This document shows, piece after piece, positions 44,498 through 52,952 of a stretch of DNA of 64,000 nt (positions are counted from its first letter, which is position 1; the number at the start of each line of letters is the position of its first letter). A program made the translations under genes and the position numbers. This DNA comes from Dyadobacter frigoris. Lineage in GTDB: Bacteria; Bacteroidota; Bacteroidia; Cytophagales; Spirosomataceae. The stretch is taken from NCBI RefSeq assembly GCF_005280585.1, contig NZ_SZVO01000014.1, forward strand, positions 62,001 to 126,000. The letters run 5' to 3'. The notes below the pieces were generated by a model that worked only from the letters and a program-made list of their open reading frames with translations, was not told the DNA's origin and searched no databases.

Positions 44498-45775
44498 TTA
44501 TAAGTCATTAATTTTTTCTGCTTCTGTTTTCAAAATTGTTTTTCTTAACAAATTTAAAACGTAGCTCGACGTCAGCTCAATATTTACTTTTCTGTCGTTC
44601 CTTAAAGTTAAAAGCTGAGTAACAGTTTCTTTTGGTGTAGCACAAGCAATCCAAACCGTTCCAACAGGTTTTTCCGGTGTTCCACCGTCTGGTCCTGCAA
44701 TTCCGGTGGTAGAAATGGCATAAGTTGTATTTAATTTTCTACGCGCACCTTCGGCCATTTCCCGTGCAGTCTGTTCACTAACCGCTCCAAAATCTTCAAG
44801 CGTTTCTCTGGAAACACCCAATATATGCATTTTTATTGCATTGCTGTAACTGATTATGGAACCTTCGTAATATCCTGATGAGCCTGGAACGTTTGTGATC
44901 TGATTAGCTACAAATCCGCCCGTACAACTTTCGGCTGTGGAAACGGTAGCATCATTTTGCAAAAGCAGTTTTCCAATTATAGATTCCAGCTCGTCTGTAT
45001 CATATCCGAAAATGAATTCCTGAATCATCGGCACAAGCTGGTCAACCTGCTCCTTTAATTCCGCGTCTAAAGTGTCCTGGTTATCTCCTGTTGCTGTTAA
45101 TCTCAATTTTACTTGTCCAAAATGAGGGAGATAGGCAAGTTTGATATGGGATGGTAACGCATCTTCCCAGTCGGCTATTTTTTCGGCTAAAAAGGATTCG
45201 CCGATACCAATCGTGCGAATTATTTTATGGGTGATGATATTAAAAATAAACCGCTCTTTCAGTTTTGGCAGAATCGCGTGTGTCATCAGGCTTTTCATTT
45301 CATACGGGACGCCCGGAAGAGAAACATAAATTACGTCATCTTTTTCGAACCACATGCCTGGCGCCGTACCCCAAAGATTTGGAATGTAGGTACAGTTTTC
45401 CGGAAGTGCCGCCTGCTGTTTATTAAGCTCTGTCATTTCTCTGCCTCTTTTGGCAAAAAAATCTGTAACGAGAGCCAGAGCATCTTCATTTATTTTTAAT
45501 TCGGTATTAAAATATTTACAAAATGTATGTTTTGTGATGTCATCTTTCGTTGGGCCGAGGCCACCGGTTACAATAATAACATCAACTCTTTGGCTCGCTT
45601 CTGACAGGGCTGCGATGATATCTTGCTGCAAATCGCCGACCGAGGTTTTACGAACCGGGCGAATTCCTATTCCAGTGAGCTCAGCACCAATCCATTGCGT
45701 ATTTGTATCTGTGATTTGTCCAAAAAGAATTTCATCACCTATGGTAATTATTTCCGCCCTGATAATGGGATTCAT
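44498..45775 (-). CDS. cinA: CinA-family competence/damage-inducible protein, NMN deamidase-related
   Basis: A 425-aa two-domain protein: N-terminal MoCF/molybdopterin-binding domain (AEIITIGDEILFGQITDTN, IIVTGGLGPTKDDITKHTF, SLPGVPYEMKSLM) and C-terminal CinA/PncC domain (STAESCTGGFVANQITNVPGSS, STTGIAGPDGGTPEKPVGTVWIA). The PncC part deamidates nicotinamide mononucleotide in NAD recycling; the N-terminal part is linked to ADP-ribose hydrolysis in some homologues. Full length; divergent from the DUF4197 gene. Confidence 0.94.
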   Translation of the reverse strand: MNPIIRAEIITIGDEILFGQITDTNTQWIGAELTGIGIRPVRKTSVGDLQQDIIAALSEASQRVDVIIVTGGLGPTKDDITKHTFCKYFNTELKINEDALALVTDFFAKRGREMTELNKQQAALPENCTYIPNLWGTAPGMWFEKDDVIYVSLPGVPYEMKSLMTHAILPKLKERFIFNIITHKIIRTIGIGESFLAEKIADWEDALPSHIKLAYLPHFGQVKLRLTATGDNQDTLDAELKEQVDQLVPMIQEFIFGYDTDELESIIGKLLLQNDATVSTAESCTGGFVANQITNVPGSSGYYEGSIISYSNAIKMHILGVSRETLEDFGAVSEQTAREMAEGARRKLNTTYAISTTGIAGPDGGTPEKPVGTVWIACATPKETVTQLLTLRNDRKVNIELTSSYVLNLLRKTILKTEAEKINDL

Positions 45776-45882
45776 AAATGCGAATTTGAATGATTTGAAC
45801 CGTTTATTTTTCCAAAATTAAGTAAAATTAATTGTTATTGATTACGTTTGAAACTTAGTGTGTATTAAACAGAGTAACCCCA

Positions 45883-46614
45883 ATGAATCGTAAAATACTA
45901 TTAATTGTCTTTTTGTGGATTTCATGCAGCTGTGCTTCAATGGCTCAGTTTAATCTTGGAAAGGTACTGGACTCATTTAAAAAACCAGAAGGAACATCAT
46001 CATTATCTAACGCCGATATTGTAAAAGGTTTGAAAGAAGCATTAACCGTCGGGATCAGTAACGGATCTGCCGAGGCTTCTAAAACTGACGGATTTTTTAA
46101 GAATGAACTTATCAAAATCGTGGTACCACCGGAAGCTCAGAAAGTTGCGGAAACACTTCGTAAGCTTGGCTTGGGAAAAGAGGTTGACAAATTCACTCTT
46201 TCGCTAAACCGCGCTGCCGAAGATGCTGCGAAAAAGTCCAAACCTATTTTTGTAAAAGCAATTACCTCGATGACAATCACAGATGCCCTCAGTATTTTAA
46301 AAGGGCAGGATGACGCGGCAACGAAGTACCTGCAAAAGACGACAAACAAGGATCTTTATAATACTTTTTTTCCGGTTGTTGACAGTACATTAAACCTTAA
46401 TAAAGCGACACAATATTATGCTGATCTTGTAAAAACATATAATGAAATTCCGTTGGTGAAAAAAGTGAATCCTGATCTGAAAGCATATGCTACACAAAAA
46501 ACGATTGATGGTTTGTACACTTTAATTGCGCAGGAGGAAAAGAAAATCAGGAAAGATCCGGTAGCCAGAGTAAGTGATATTTTGAAAACAGTTTTCGGAC
46601 AATCAGGAAAGTAG
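45883..46614 (+). CDS. DUF4197 domain-containing protein
   Basis: A 243-aa exported protein. Signal peptide about 1-22 with a Cys at 17-19 (WISCSCASMAQ), so lipoprotein processing is possible though not clear. The mature part is a DUF4197 domain: LSNADIVKGLKEALTVGISNGS, DGFFKNELIKIVVPPEAQKV, and MTITDALSILKGQDDAATKYLQ. Function unknown. TACGTTTG at 45843-45850 is a candidate -7 element without a matching -33. Followed by gldC. Confidence 0.88.
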   Translation: MNRKILLIVFLWISCSCASMAQFNLGKVLDSFKKPEGTSSLSNADIVKGLKEALTVGISNGSAEASKTDGFFKNELIKIVVPPEAQKVAETLRKLGLGKEVDKFTLSLNRAAEDAAKKSKPIFVKAITSMTITDALSILKGQDDAATKYLQKTTNKDLYNTFFPVVDSTLNLNKATQYYADLVKTYNEIPLVKKVNPDLKAYATQKTIDGLYTLIAQEEKKIRKDPVARVSDILKTVFGQSGK

Positions 46615-46678
46615 CGAACCTGAAATTGTCAGGTGTTGTTACTTTGTCTTACTTTTGCGAAAAATATTTAATCCTTTT

Positions 46679-47020
46679 ATGAAAAATTCTGAGATTCATT
46701 TCACCGTTGAACTAGATAATCAAAACGTACCTGATAAAATCCACTGGTCTGCGACCGACAATCCAAACGAAGGAATCAATGATACCCGCGCCATAGCTAT
46801 TGCAGTTTGGGATCATTACCACAGAGGTACTTTGAAAATTGACCTTTGGACAAAAGACATGGAGGTTTTTGAAATGAAACGTTTTTACATTGAAATTATG
46901 AGCGGAATAGCAGATACTTTGCTGACTGCTACAAACGATACAGTGATGGCCGACGCAATTGAAGGCGTTTGCGAAACTCTTAGCAAGAAACTTGATGAGG
47001 AAATGAAGGCTGCGAAATAA
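46679..47020 (+). CDS. gldC: Gliding motility protein GldC
   Basis: A 113-aa GldC, a Bacteroidota-specific protein tied to gliding motility/type IX secretion. It begins MKNSEIHFTVELDNQNVPDK and contains IHWSATDNPNEG, IAVWDHYHRGTLKIDLWTKDM and RFYIEIMSGIADTLL, all family-typical. The ATG at 46679 is preferred to a TTG at 46655. The gene stands alone, apart from gldB/gldD. Confidence 0.92.
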   Translation: MKNSEIHFTVELDNQNVPDKIHWSATDNPNEGINDTRAIAIAVWDHYHRGTLKIDLWTKDMEVFEMKRFYIEIMSGIADTLLTATNDTVMADAIEGVCETLSKKLDEEMKAAK

Positions 47021-47047
47021 TTGGCAATACTTTTATCATCTTATTGA

Positions 47048-47077
47048 AAAACAAAAAGCGGTCTTTCGGCCGCTTTT
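47048..47077. terminator. Terminator between gldC and toxin genes
   Basis: Stem AAAAGCGG / CCGCTTTT around TCTTTCGG, followed by T-run, between convergent gldC and the toxin gene. A-tract on the left also allows reverse function. Confidence 0.8.
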
Positions 47078-47365
47078 TTAGTTTTTACCTGGTGGGAAAT
47101 GTTTGTAAATATTTCCTCGACTTAAAACAGTTATTGCGATAATTTCGGGATTAATATATTCAATCCCTATGCGCCATTGACCAAGCCGAATTCGATAATA
47201 ATTTCCTCCTTTTTTCTGGCCTTGCATTTTTTTGTAATCCACATCAGAAGATTCCAATGATTGAGCCTCACGCAAAGTTTTTAAAGTGGCATAAACTGAA
47301 ATTTGAATATCAGAAGGTAATTTTTTAAGTTCTTTAAGAAAACTGGATCTGATTTCTATTTCCAT
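47078..47365 (-). CDS. RelE/HigB-type toxin
   Basis: A 95-aa RelE-superfamily ribonuclease toxin, likely acting on mRNA at the ribosome. Family signs: start IEIRSSFLKELKKLPSDI, KKMQGQKKGGNYYRIRLGQWRIGIEY and ITVLSRGNIYKHFPP (the basic RIRLG-x-WRI segment is the usual RNA-binding strand). It overlaps the antitoxin gene upstream by 10 bases. Confidence 0.87.
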   Translation of the reverse strand: MEIEIRSSFLKELKKLPSDIQISVYATLKTLREAQSLESSDVDYKKMQGQKKGGNYYRIRLGQWRIGIEYINPEIIAITVLSRGNIYKHFPPGKN

Positions 47366-47649
47366 CCCATTTCTTTTTCGAGCTGTTCCAAGGAGATAGT
47401 TGGCTCATCTTTCCTTGATTTCATAATTTCAATCATGATGTAATCTTCAACATCTTCATTTTCAATGATTGAGATAATTTGTTCGATCTCAGTGACTGAT
47501 AAAGTACCGCGTTTTTTTTTTGTGGCGAAATTAACAGGAGTTAAGCCAATTTTTTGAGCTATGTAATCATTTCGGTATCCTGAAACCTCGATTAACTGCC
47601 CAATATTGTTAACTAGGTTTTTGTAGCTATTTACGATTTCGGTAGCCAT
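47356..47649 (-). CDS. Xre-like HTH antitoxin
   Basis: A 97-aa protein from the ATG at 47649 (an in-frame TTG lies six bases upstream). An HTH-like segment (about 27-65) shows NDYIAQKIGLTPVNFATKKKRGTLSVTEIEQIISII (in parts). It precedes the RelE-type toxin with a 10-base overlap, so it is the antitoxin and probable autoregulator. The fit to the Xre family is moderate. Confidence 0.8.
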   Translation of the reverse strand: MATEIVNSYKNLVNNIGQLIEVSGYRNDYIAQKIGLTPVNFATKKKRGTLSVTEIEQIISIIENEDVEDYIMIEIMKSRKDEPTISLEQLEKEMGWK

Positions 47650-47730
47650 AATCAATTGTTGTTAATTTTGATTAACAAATATAATCTAATTATCAGCAAA
47701 TTAAAGTTGTAATTTATGACAACAATAATA

Positions 47731-48090
47731 CTATTTCAATTCCTCCAAAGCCGCTTTATCCTTTTTCGGTAAACTATCTACAATCAGCTCATAAGAATCC
47801 TTAATCCAACTATACAATAATTCACTTGGAATACTTCCCGTAATGTGAACCGTATTCCAGTGCTTTTTATTCATGTGATATCCTGGCAGAACGTCCGAAT
47901 ATTTTTCGCGTAGTTCTTCGGCTTTTTCAGGATCACATTTTGCGTTGAATTGCGGCTTAGCCGAATCCATCGGTGTCAATAAAAACACTTTTCCCATTAC
48001 CTTGAATACAAGCGTATCTGGTCCGAAAGGAAGGTCTTCTACTACGCCTGGCAATTCCAGGCAAAAATCGCGAATGGTTTCTAAGTTCAT
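47731..48090 (-). CDS. MmcQ/YjbR family protein (DUF419)
   Basis: A 119-aa CyaY-like-fold protein of the MmcQ/YjbR family. It contains RDFCLELPGVVEDLPFGPDTLVFKV, KVFLLTPM, FNAKCDPEKAEELREKY and GYHMNKKHWNTVHI. Proposed to bind DNA, with little functional data. Its ATG overlaps the stop of the DUF6728 gene by 4 bases. Confidence 0.88.
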   Translation of the reverse strand: MNLETIRDFCLELPGVVEDLPFGPDTLVFKVMGKVFLLTPMDSAKPQFNAKCDPEKAEELREKYSDVLPGYHMNKKHWNTVHITGSIPSELLYSWIKDSYELIVDSLPKKDKAALEELK

Positions 48091-48266
48091 CTTGTAAAAG
48101 CGCGTACGATCATTACGATCAGACAGAATAAAAACATAACAATCGAAATCCGGTTAATGCCGTGCATCATCCGAAGGTTGAATGAAGTCGGATCGTTTGG
48201 ATCGCGTTTTTTGAATACCCGGACAAAGTAATAAAATACATCTCCAAGCTGAAAATACTTTTTCAT
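48087..48266 (-). CDS. Small membrane protein, DUF6728-like
   Basis: A 59-aa protein from the ATG at 48266 (TTG at 48275 is the alternative). It has MKKYFQLGDVFYYFVRVFKKRDPN and a C-terminal helix ISIVMFLFCLIVMIV. This corresponds to a small Bacteroidota membrane family (DUF6728, from memory). It overlaps the MmcQ gene by 4 bases and lies 31 bases upstream of... the ispG stop is 32 bases away on its upstream side in the sequence order, with ispG downstream in coordinates but on the same strand before it. Confidence 0.7.
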   Translation of the reverse strand: MKKYFQLGDVFYYFVRVFKKRDPNDPTSFNLRMMHGINRISIVMFLFCLIVMIVRAFTR

Positions 48267-48297
48267 ATTAAACAAGTTTACAATTCGAGATTAGGAA

Positions 48298-50307
48298 TTA
48301 AGAAAGATTGAAAGTTTCGTCCTGTCCCGGATCAATCCAGCGGCCGTCTTCTTTGATCAGTTCAATTAATTCGTCAACTGCTTTCGCAGCTGTAACAGAG
48401 CGTTTTACAACTTCCTGTCCACGGTATAAAGCAATTTTATCCTTACCCATACCCACATAACCATAGTCGGCATCCGCCATTTCTCCCGGTCCGTTGACAA
48501 TACAACCCATAATCCCGATTTTCAAACCTTTCAAATGCTCGGTATATTTTCGGATCATGGCGGTTGTTTCCTGTAAATCAAATAACGTCCGGCCACAGGA
48601 AGGGCAGGAGATATATTCCGTTTTTGACATCCGCGTTCTTGCGGCCTGCAAAATGCCGAAAGCGATGCTGTTGTAAGTTGTCGCTAATGTAAGTTTTTCT
48701 TTATGTGAAATGGGATATTGAAAATCAGGAGATAATAAAATTCCATCACCAAATCCGTCAACCAACAATCCACCAATATCCGTTGCCGAATATAAAGTTA
48801 AACTGTCGCCAAGATCTGTTTCGTATGTACGCTGAGTGATAACCGGCGTTTTTATTTTCATTTCTACCAAACGATAGAAAAACCTGCGCATTTCCGGCAT
48901 CGCATGATGATTTTCAGAATGCAGCAAAAGCACTATATTTTTTTCTTCCCTGATTTTTTCAAGAAAAGGAATATCAAACTGATGAATATTACCTTTTATA
49001 AAATTTAATTGAGAAGACGTTTCGGCAGCCGAATAATATTCATGAACCATCATAACCGGAAATTTATTTGTCCGGTCATGATGTTCAAGCCATTGTTGGT
49101 AATCAAGAATTTCCTTCAATCCATTTGGTAACATAAATGGAATAGCTTTGCTTCCTGAATAAATAAAATCGGCACCCTGATCGTTCATTGCCCATTTATC
49201 AGGTACGGGCAAGAAAAAATGACCAATACTTTTTAAATCATCATATTGTTCAACCGTAAGATCTGAATAATCAGCAATCACACGCGGAACGTTCAATCCA
49301 CCGATATTAAATACTTCCGAAGTTTCTCTTCTTGTATATTGAAAAGGATTGATCGGACAAGCCTCAATAGCTTCAATATGCTCGTGAGGAGCACGATGAG
49401 TATATCTTTCAACCAAGGCACGAGCCACAGGTGCTTCTTTTTCAGGTGCTTCAGTTAGTGAAACACGAACGGTATCGCCTAAGCCATCTTCCAGTAAGGT
49501 ACCGATTCCAACCGCCGATTTTATTCTCCCATCTTCCGCTTCACCAGCTTCGGTTACTCCCAAATGTAATGGATAAGGTTTCAAACCTTCTTCATCCAGT
49601 CGCTGAACAAGTAAACGGTAGGCTTCCACCATCACCTGCGTATTGCTGGATTTCATAGAAAGCGCAATGTTGAAATAATTGAATTCTTCACAAATTCTCA
49701 GGAATTCCAGTGCAGATTCAACCATTCCAAGCGGCGTATCACCGTATCGACTTAAAATTCTATCGGAAAGTGATCCGTGATTTGTACCAATACGCATCGC
49801 AGTTCCATATTCCTTACAGATTTTAATCAGCGGAATAAATTTTTCACGGATACGTTCCAGTTCGGCGGCGTATGAAGAGTCCGTATAATCTATTACTTCG
49901 AAACGTTTTCTATCTGCGTAGTTTCCAGGATTGATACGAACTTTCTCAACAATCCTGGCTGCGAGTTCAGCAGCGTTTGGCGTAAAATGTATATCAGCAA
50001 TTAAGGGAATAAAAATTCCTATTTGATGCAATCCTTTACGAATATTTTCAAGATTTTGAGCTTCTTTAACACTTGGAGCGGTGATACGCACATACTCGCA
50101 ACCCGAGTCGACCATGCGAATAACCTCCTCAATCGATCCCTGCGTATCCATGGTATCAACCGTTGTCATGGACTGAACCCGGATCGGATAATCAGAACCC
50201 ATCGGGATATCACCAATTTTAATTGTAATCGTTTCCCTCCGTTTGTATTCAGTGAGGGAAGGGCAGTACATATTTAATTTATTATCAGGAGCTGTCAAAA
50301 TGGACAT
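48298..50307 (-). CDS. ispG: 4-hydroxy-3-methylbut-2-enyl diphosphate synthase (long form)
   Basis: Fe-S enzyme of the MEP isoprenoid pathway, 669 aa. It opens with YKRRETITIKIGDIPMGSDYPIRVQSMTTVDT (read in parts) and has LIADIHFTPNAAELAA and the 4Fe-4S ligands CPSCGRTLFDLQ and GCIVNGPGEMADADYGYVG. The size reflects a central inserted domain of about 250 residues (roughly 295-550), as in Bacteroidota, Chlamydia and plants; the catalytic parts at both ends are intact. Same strand as DUF6728/mmcQ genes, which follow it. Confidence 0.95.
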   Translation of the reverse strand: MSILTAPDNKLNMYCPSLTEYKRRETITIKIGDIPMGSDYPIRVQSMTTVDTMDTQGSIEEVIRMVDSGCEYVRITAPSVKEAQNLENIRKGLHQIGIFIPLIADIHFTPNAAELAARIVEKVRINPGNYADRKRFEVIDYTDSSYAAELERIREKFIPLIKICKEYGTAMRIGTNHGSLSDRILSRYGDTPLGMVESALEFLRICEEFNYFNIALSMKSSNTQVMVEAYRLLVQRLDEEGLKPYPLHLGVTEAGEAEDGRIKSAVGIGTLLEDGLGDTVRVSLTEAPEKEAPVARALVERYTHRAPHEHIEAIEACPINPFQYTRRETSEVFNIGGLNVPRVIADYSDLTVEQYDDLKSIGHFFLPVPDKWAMNDQGADFIYSGSKAIPFMLPNGLKEILDYQQWLEHHDRTNKFPVMMVHEYYSAAETSSQLNFIKGNIHQFDIPFLEKIREEKNIVLLLHSENHHAMPEMRRFFYRLVEMKIKTPVITQRTYETDLGDSLTLYSATDIGGLLVDGFGDGILLSPDFQYPISHKEKLTLATTYNSIAFGILQAARTRMSKTEYISCPSCGRTLFDLQETTAMIRKYTEHLKGLKIGIMGCIVNGPGEMADADYGYVGMGKDKIALYRGQEVVKRSVTAAKAVDELIELIKEDGRWIDPGQDETFNLS

Positions 50308-50523
50308 CTTGTTTTTGTTTTTTTAGCAGATAATTATTCCACTTGTAATAAATGCGGACACTGTTACCGATATTCTGATTTTTAAATCTAAAAAGTTAGA
50401 ATCAGAAGACAGAGCTTCAATGCCTTATAGTTTCTGGCGTAAACCAGATGACAAATTACACAAAAGTAAAACACAAATGGAATTACAAAGGTGCATTTAT
50501 ATTAAAAACCGCTATATTCTTAC

Positions 50524-50569
50524 AAAACAAAATCGGCCCGGAAATTGAATCCCGGGCCGATTTTGTTTT
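50524..50569. terminator. Terminator of the GHMP kinase operon
   Basis: Near-perfect palindrome with core TCGGCCCGG / CCGGGCCGA and flanking AAAACAAAA/TTTTGTTTT arms; ends 18 bases before the GHMP kinase stop codon side (50588). Serves the minus-strand operon and could also act on the plus strand. The 215 bases between it and ispG hold no gene and presumably the ispG promoter. Confidence 0.85.
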
Positions 50570-50587
50570 CACAACGTATAAAATCTT

Positions 50588-51670
50588 TTATTCCTCAATT
50601 CTTGTTCCCGAATCGACATTAATGATATAGCTTTTTCCACCAGCGGCATCAATCGCTTCGGCTACTTCTTCGGCATTGTTTGGTGCATATACAAACATGC
50701 ATCCTCCACCGCCCGAACCATTTATTTTTCCACCCAAAGCACCCGCAGAAAGTGCAGCATCCATCATTCGTTCGATTTTCGGCGTAGAAGTACGCTTATG
50801 ATCACGAAGATTTTTGTAATGTCTGTAAAGCAATGAACCCAGTTCCTTATCAAATTCCGCGGTTCCGGCTTCTTCAACATTTTGAGATAAAAGTGCTTTT
50901 CCTTGTAAAAGAATATCCCGGTCGTCAATATTGGCCTGAAGAAGGCTTAATTCATCCTGGGATAATAATTTCTTATAATCGGAAGACTGCGCCATTTGTG
51001 TTTTGAAGATCGAAAAATAAGGATCGTATTGCGTTACCTTTTTGATCACATCTTCCATGCCATAACGGCAGCGGGAAAGAATTCCAAGTGTATCTTTTGG
51101 TTCAAGCGAATCGCCAAGCACAAAAGTACCAAGTTTTGGAGTCAGCGCTTCAACGTAAATTTCTGGCGTAGATTCCAGATAAATTACATTCCCAATTGCC
51201 GTTGAATAGTGATCCATCATACCGCCAGGTTCACCAAATTCCAGAACTTCGGCCGCATTGGCAATTTCTCCCAATTCTTTTTGAGAGAAATTAGCCGGAT
51301 TATCACTCATTTTATCAAGAAAATGTGCCCATGAAACGATCAGCGCCGAAGAGCTGGAAGTTCCCGAGTTAATCGGGATATTTCCGTGGATCGTGCACTC
51401 AAATCCTTTTGAAAAAACAAGACCTTTTCTTTTTAAAACATTAATTGTACTTCTGAAATAATCTCTCTGAATGATGTAAGGAAATGTTTCCATCAGAGAA
51501 AACTCTATTTTTTGATCTAAATCAGGTAAATGAAGAATGATCTGATCATCATTTCTATAATCACCGTCAATACTAATTCGTCTTGAAATGGCCGCTGCAA
51601 TTACGGGAAGTCCCAAATAATCCTGGTGTTCACCGAAAAAGCAAATACGGCCGGGGGTTGAGATTCTCAT
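50588..51670 (-). CDS. GHMP-family sugar kinase (galactokinase-like)
   Basis: A 360-aa GHMP kinase. The N-terminus STPGRICFFGEHQDYLG resembles the galactokinase signature (GR-x-N-x-I-G-E-H-x-D-Y), the ATP loop is INSGTSSSSALIVSW, and the C-terminal motif is KINGSGGGGCMFVY. The substrate is probably galactose, N-acetylgalactosamine or a related sugar. It is the last gene after a FucP-type permease (3-base gap) and a GH109-like protein, which favours an amino sugar or galactose. Mevalonate-pathway roles are unlikely since the cell uses the MEP route. Confidence 0.84.
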   Translation of the reverse strand: MRISTPGRICFFGEHQDYLGLPVIAAAISRRISIDGDYRNDDQIILHLPDLDQKIEFSLMETFPYIIQRDYFRSTINVLKRKGLVFSKGFECTIHGNIPINSGTSSSSALIVSWAHFLDKMSDNPANFSQKELGEIANAAEVLEFGEPGGMMDHYSTAIGNVIYLESTPEIYVEALTPKLGTFVLGDSLEPKDTLGILSRCRYGMEDVIKKVTQYDPYFSIFKTQMAQSSDYKKLLSQDELSLLQANIDDRDILLQGKALLSQNVEEAGTAEFDKELGSLLYRHYKNLRDHKRTSTPKIERMMDAALSAGALGGKINGSGGGGCMFVYAPNNAEEVAEAIDAAGGKSYIINVDSGTRIEE

Positions 51671-51673
51671 GTA

Positions 51674-52897
51674 CTACCAGCTTTTCTTTTTGTGGCCAAC
51701 AAGACCGAAATATAAAATAAACGCGTAAAGCGGAAGTACTATAAGGTAAGCTTTTTGAGTGCTGCCAATTGAGTCTGCCAGACCTCCGTAAATCAATGGC
51801 ATAATAGCACCACCGGAAATACCCATTACCAAAAGCGCAGAAGCAATTTTTGTGAATTTACCCAATCCGCTAAGCGCAAGCGGCCATAATGCAGGCCAGA
51901 TAACTGCGTTGGCAAAACCAAGAACCGCAATGCACATTACGGATGTGAAACCGGTAGTCAGAAACGCCACTACGGTAACGACAAGTCCCAAACTTGCAGA
52001 GAAAATCATGTAAGCTTGTTGTGAAACGAATTTTGGAATAAGGACAATACCGAGCATATACCCGAACATCATTCCGCCCAATGTATACGCTCCAAAAACC
52101 CTTGCCTCGCTTTCAGGGATGCCCAATGATACACCATAGCTAATAATAGTATCTGCCGCAATTACTTCTGCGCCAACATAACAAAATAAAGCGATGACGC
52201 CCAAAACAAGATTTGGATATTGAAAGACGCTGGTCTTTTGTACACTAGCCTGACTTGTGCCTGGCGTTTCATCTTCTTCTTCGCTCACTTCAACCAGACC
52301 TTTGCTCAGCCGGATTACTAATGCCAGAACAACCAGAATAGCTGTCAGAATCAGATAAGGGACAACAACTTTGTCCAATTCATCTTTTGGATCTGCCGAT
52401 TCTGCTCCTGCCAGAAGCAACTTGCCAATCACGATCTGACTGATGATACCGGCGCCTTTGTTGGCAATTCCCATTACACTGATTCTTTGCGCAGCACTTT
52501 CACGGGGTCCTAAAATCGTCGCATAAGGATTAGAAGCCGTTTGAAGCACAGTAAGCCCAATACCTATTGTAAAAAGGCCCACCAAAAATAGTGGATAAGA
52601 AGCCATCTCAGCAGCAGGAATAAAAATAAGTGTTCCCACGGCCATTACCATAAGAGCCAGGGACATACCATTTTTAAAACCGGTTTTTTTTACAACCATC
52701 GAACATGGGATTGCCATGATCACGTAAGAGATGAAAAAAGCAAAAGTAACAAGGTAAGAACTGGTGTTATCCAGAGAAAATGCTTTTTTGAAGAAAGTAA
52801 TCAGAGTTCCGTTAACCCAAGTGATGAAACCCATCACAAAGAAAATTACACCGATAATTACAAGAGGGCCTAGATATTCGTTCTTTTTATTAGACAT
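51674..52897 (-). CDS. Sugar:H+ symporter, MFS (FucP/GluP family)
   Basis: A 407-aa 12-helix transporter of the fucose/glucose-galactose permease family. Signs: start PLVIIGVIFFVMGFITWVNGTLI (read in parts), VLQTASNPYATILGPRESAAQRISVMGIANKGAGI, and YTLGGMMFGYMLG. This family imports neutral hexoses (L-fucose, glucose, galactose, N-acetylglucosamine). It lies 3 bases before the kinase and 55 after the GH109-like gene. Confidence 0.92.
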   Translation of the reverse strand: MSNKKNEYLGPLVIIGVIFFVMGFITWVNGTLITFFKKAFSLDNTSSYLVTFAFFISYVIMAIPCSMVVKKTGFKNGMSLALMVMAVGTLIFIPAAEMASYPLFLVGLFTIGIGLTVLQTASNPYATILGPRESAAQRISVMGIANKGAGIISQIVIGKLLLAGAESADPKDELDKVVVPYLILTAILVVLALVIRLSKGLVEVSEEEDETPGTSQASVQKTSVFQYPNLVLGVIALFCYVGAEVIAADTIISYGVSLGIPESEARVFGAYTLGGMMFGYMLGIVLIPKFVSQQAYMIFSASLGLVVTVVAFLTTGFTSVMCIAVLGFANAVIWPALWPLALSGLGKFTKIASALLVMGISGGAIMPLIYGGLADSIGSTQKAYLIVLPLYAFILYFGLVGHKKKSW

Positions 52898-52952
52898 TTA
52901 GTTTAGTTAGTTAAAAATTCCCTGGTTATAATTGAACTGTTATTTGCAAATT

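Noticed and set aside
50308..50523. Small plus-strand gene or riboswitch upstream of ispG
   Set aside because: Only a short frame without conserved features; no stable conserved fold that I could recognise.
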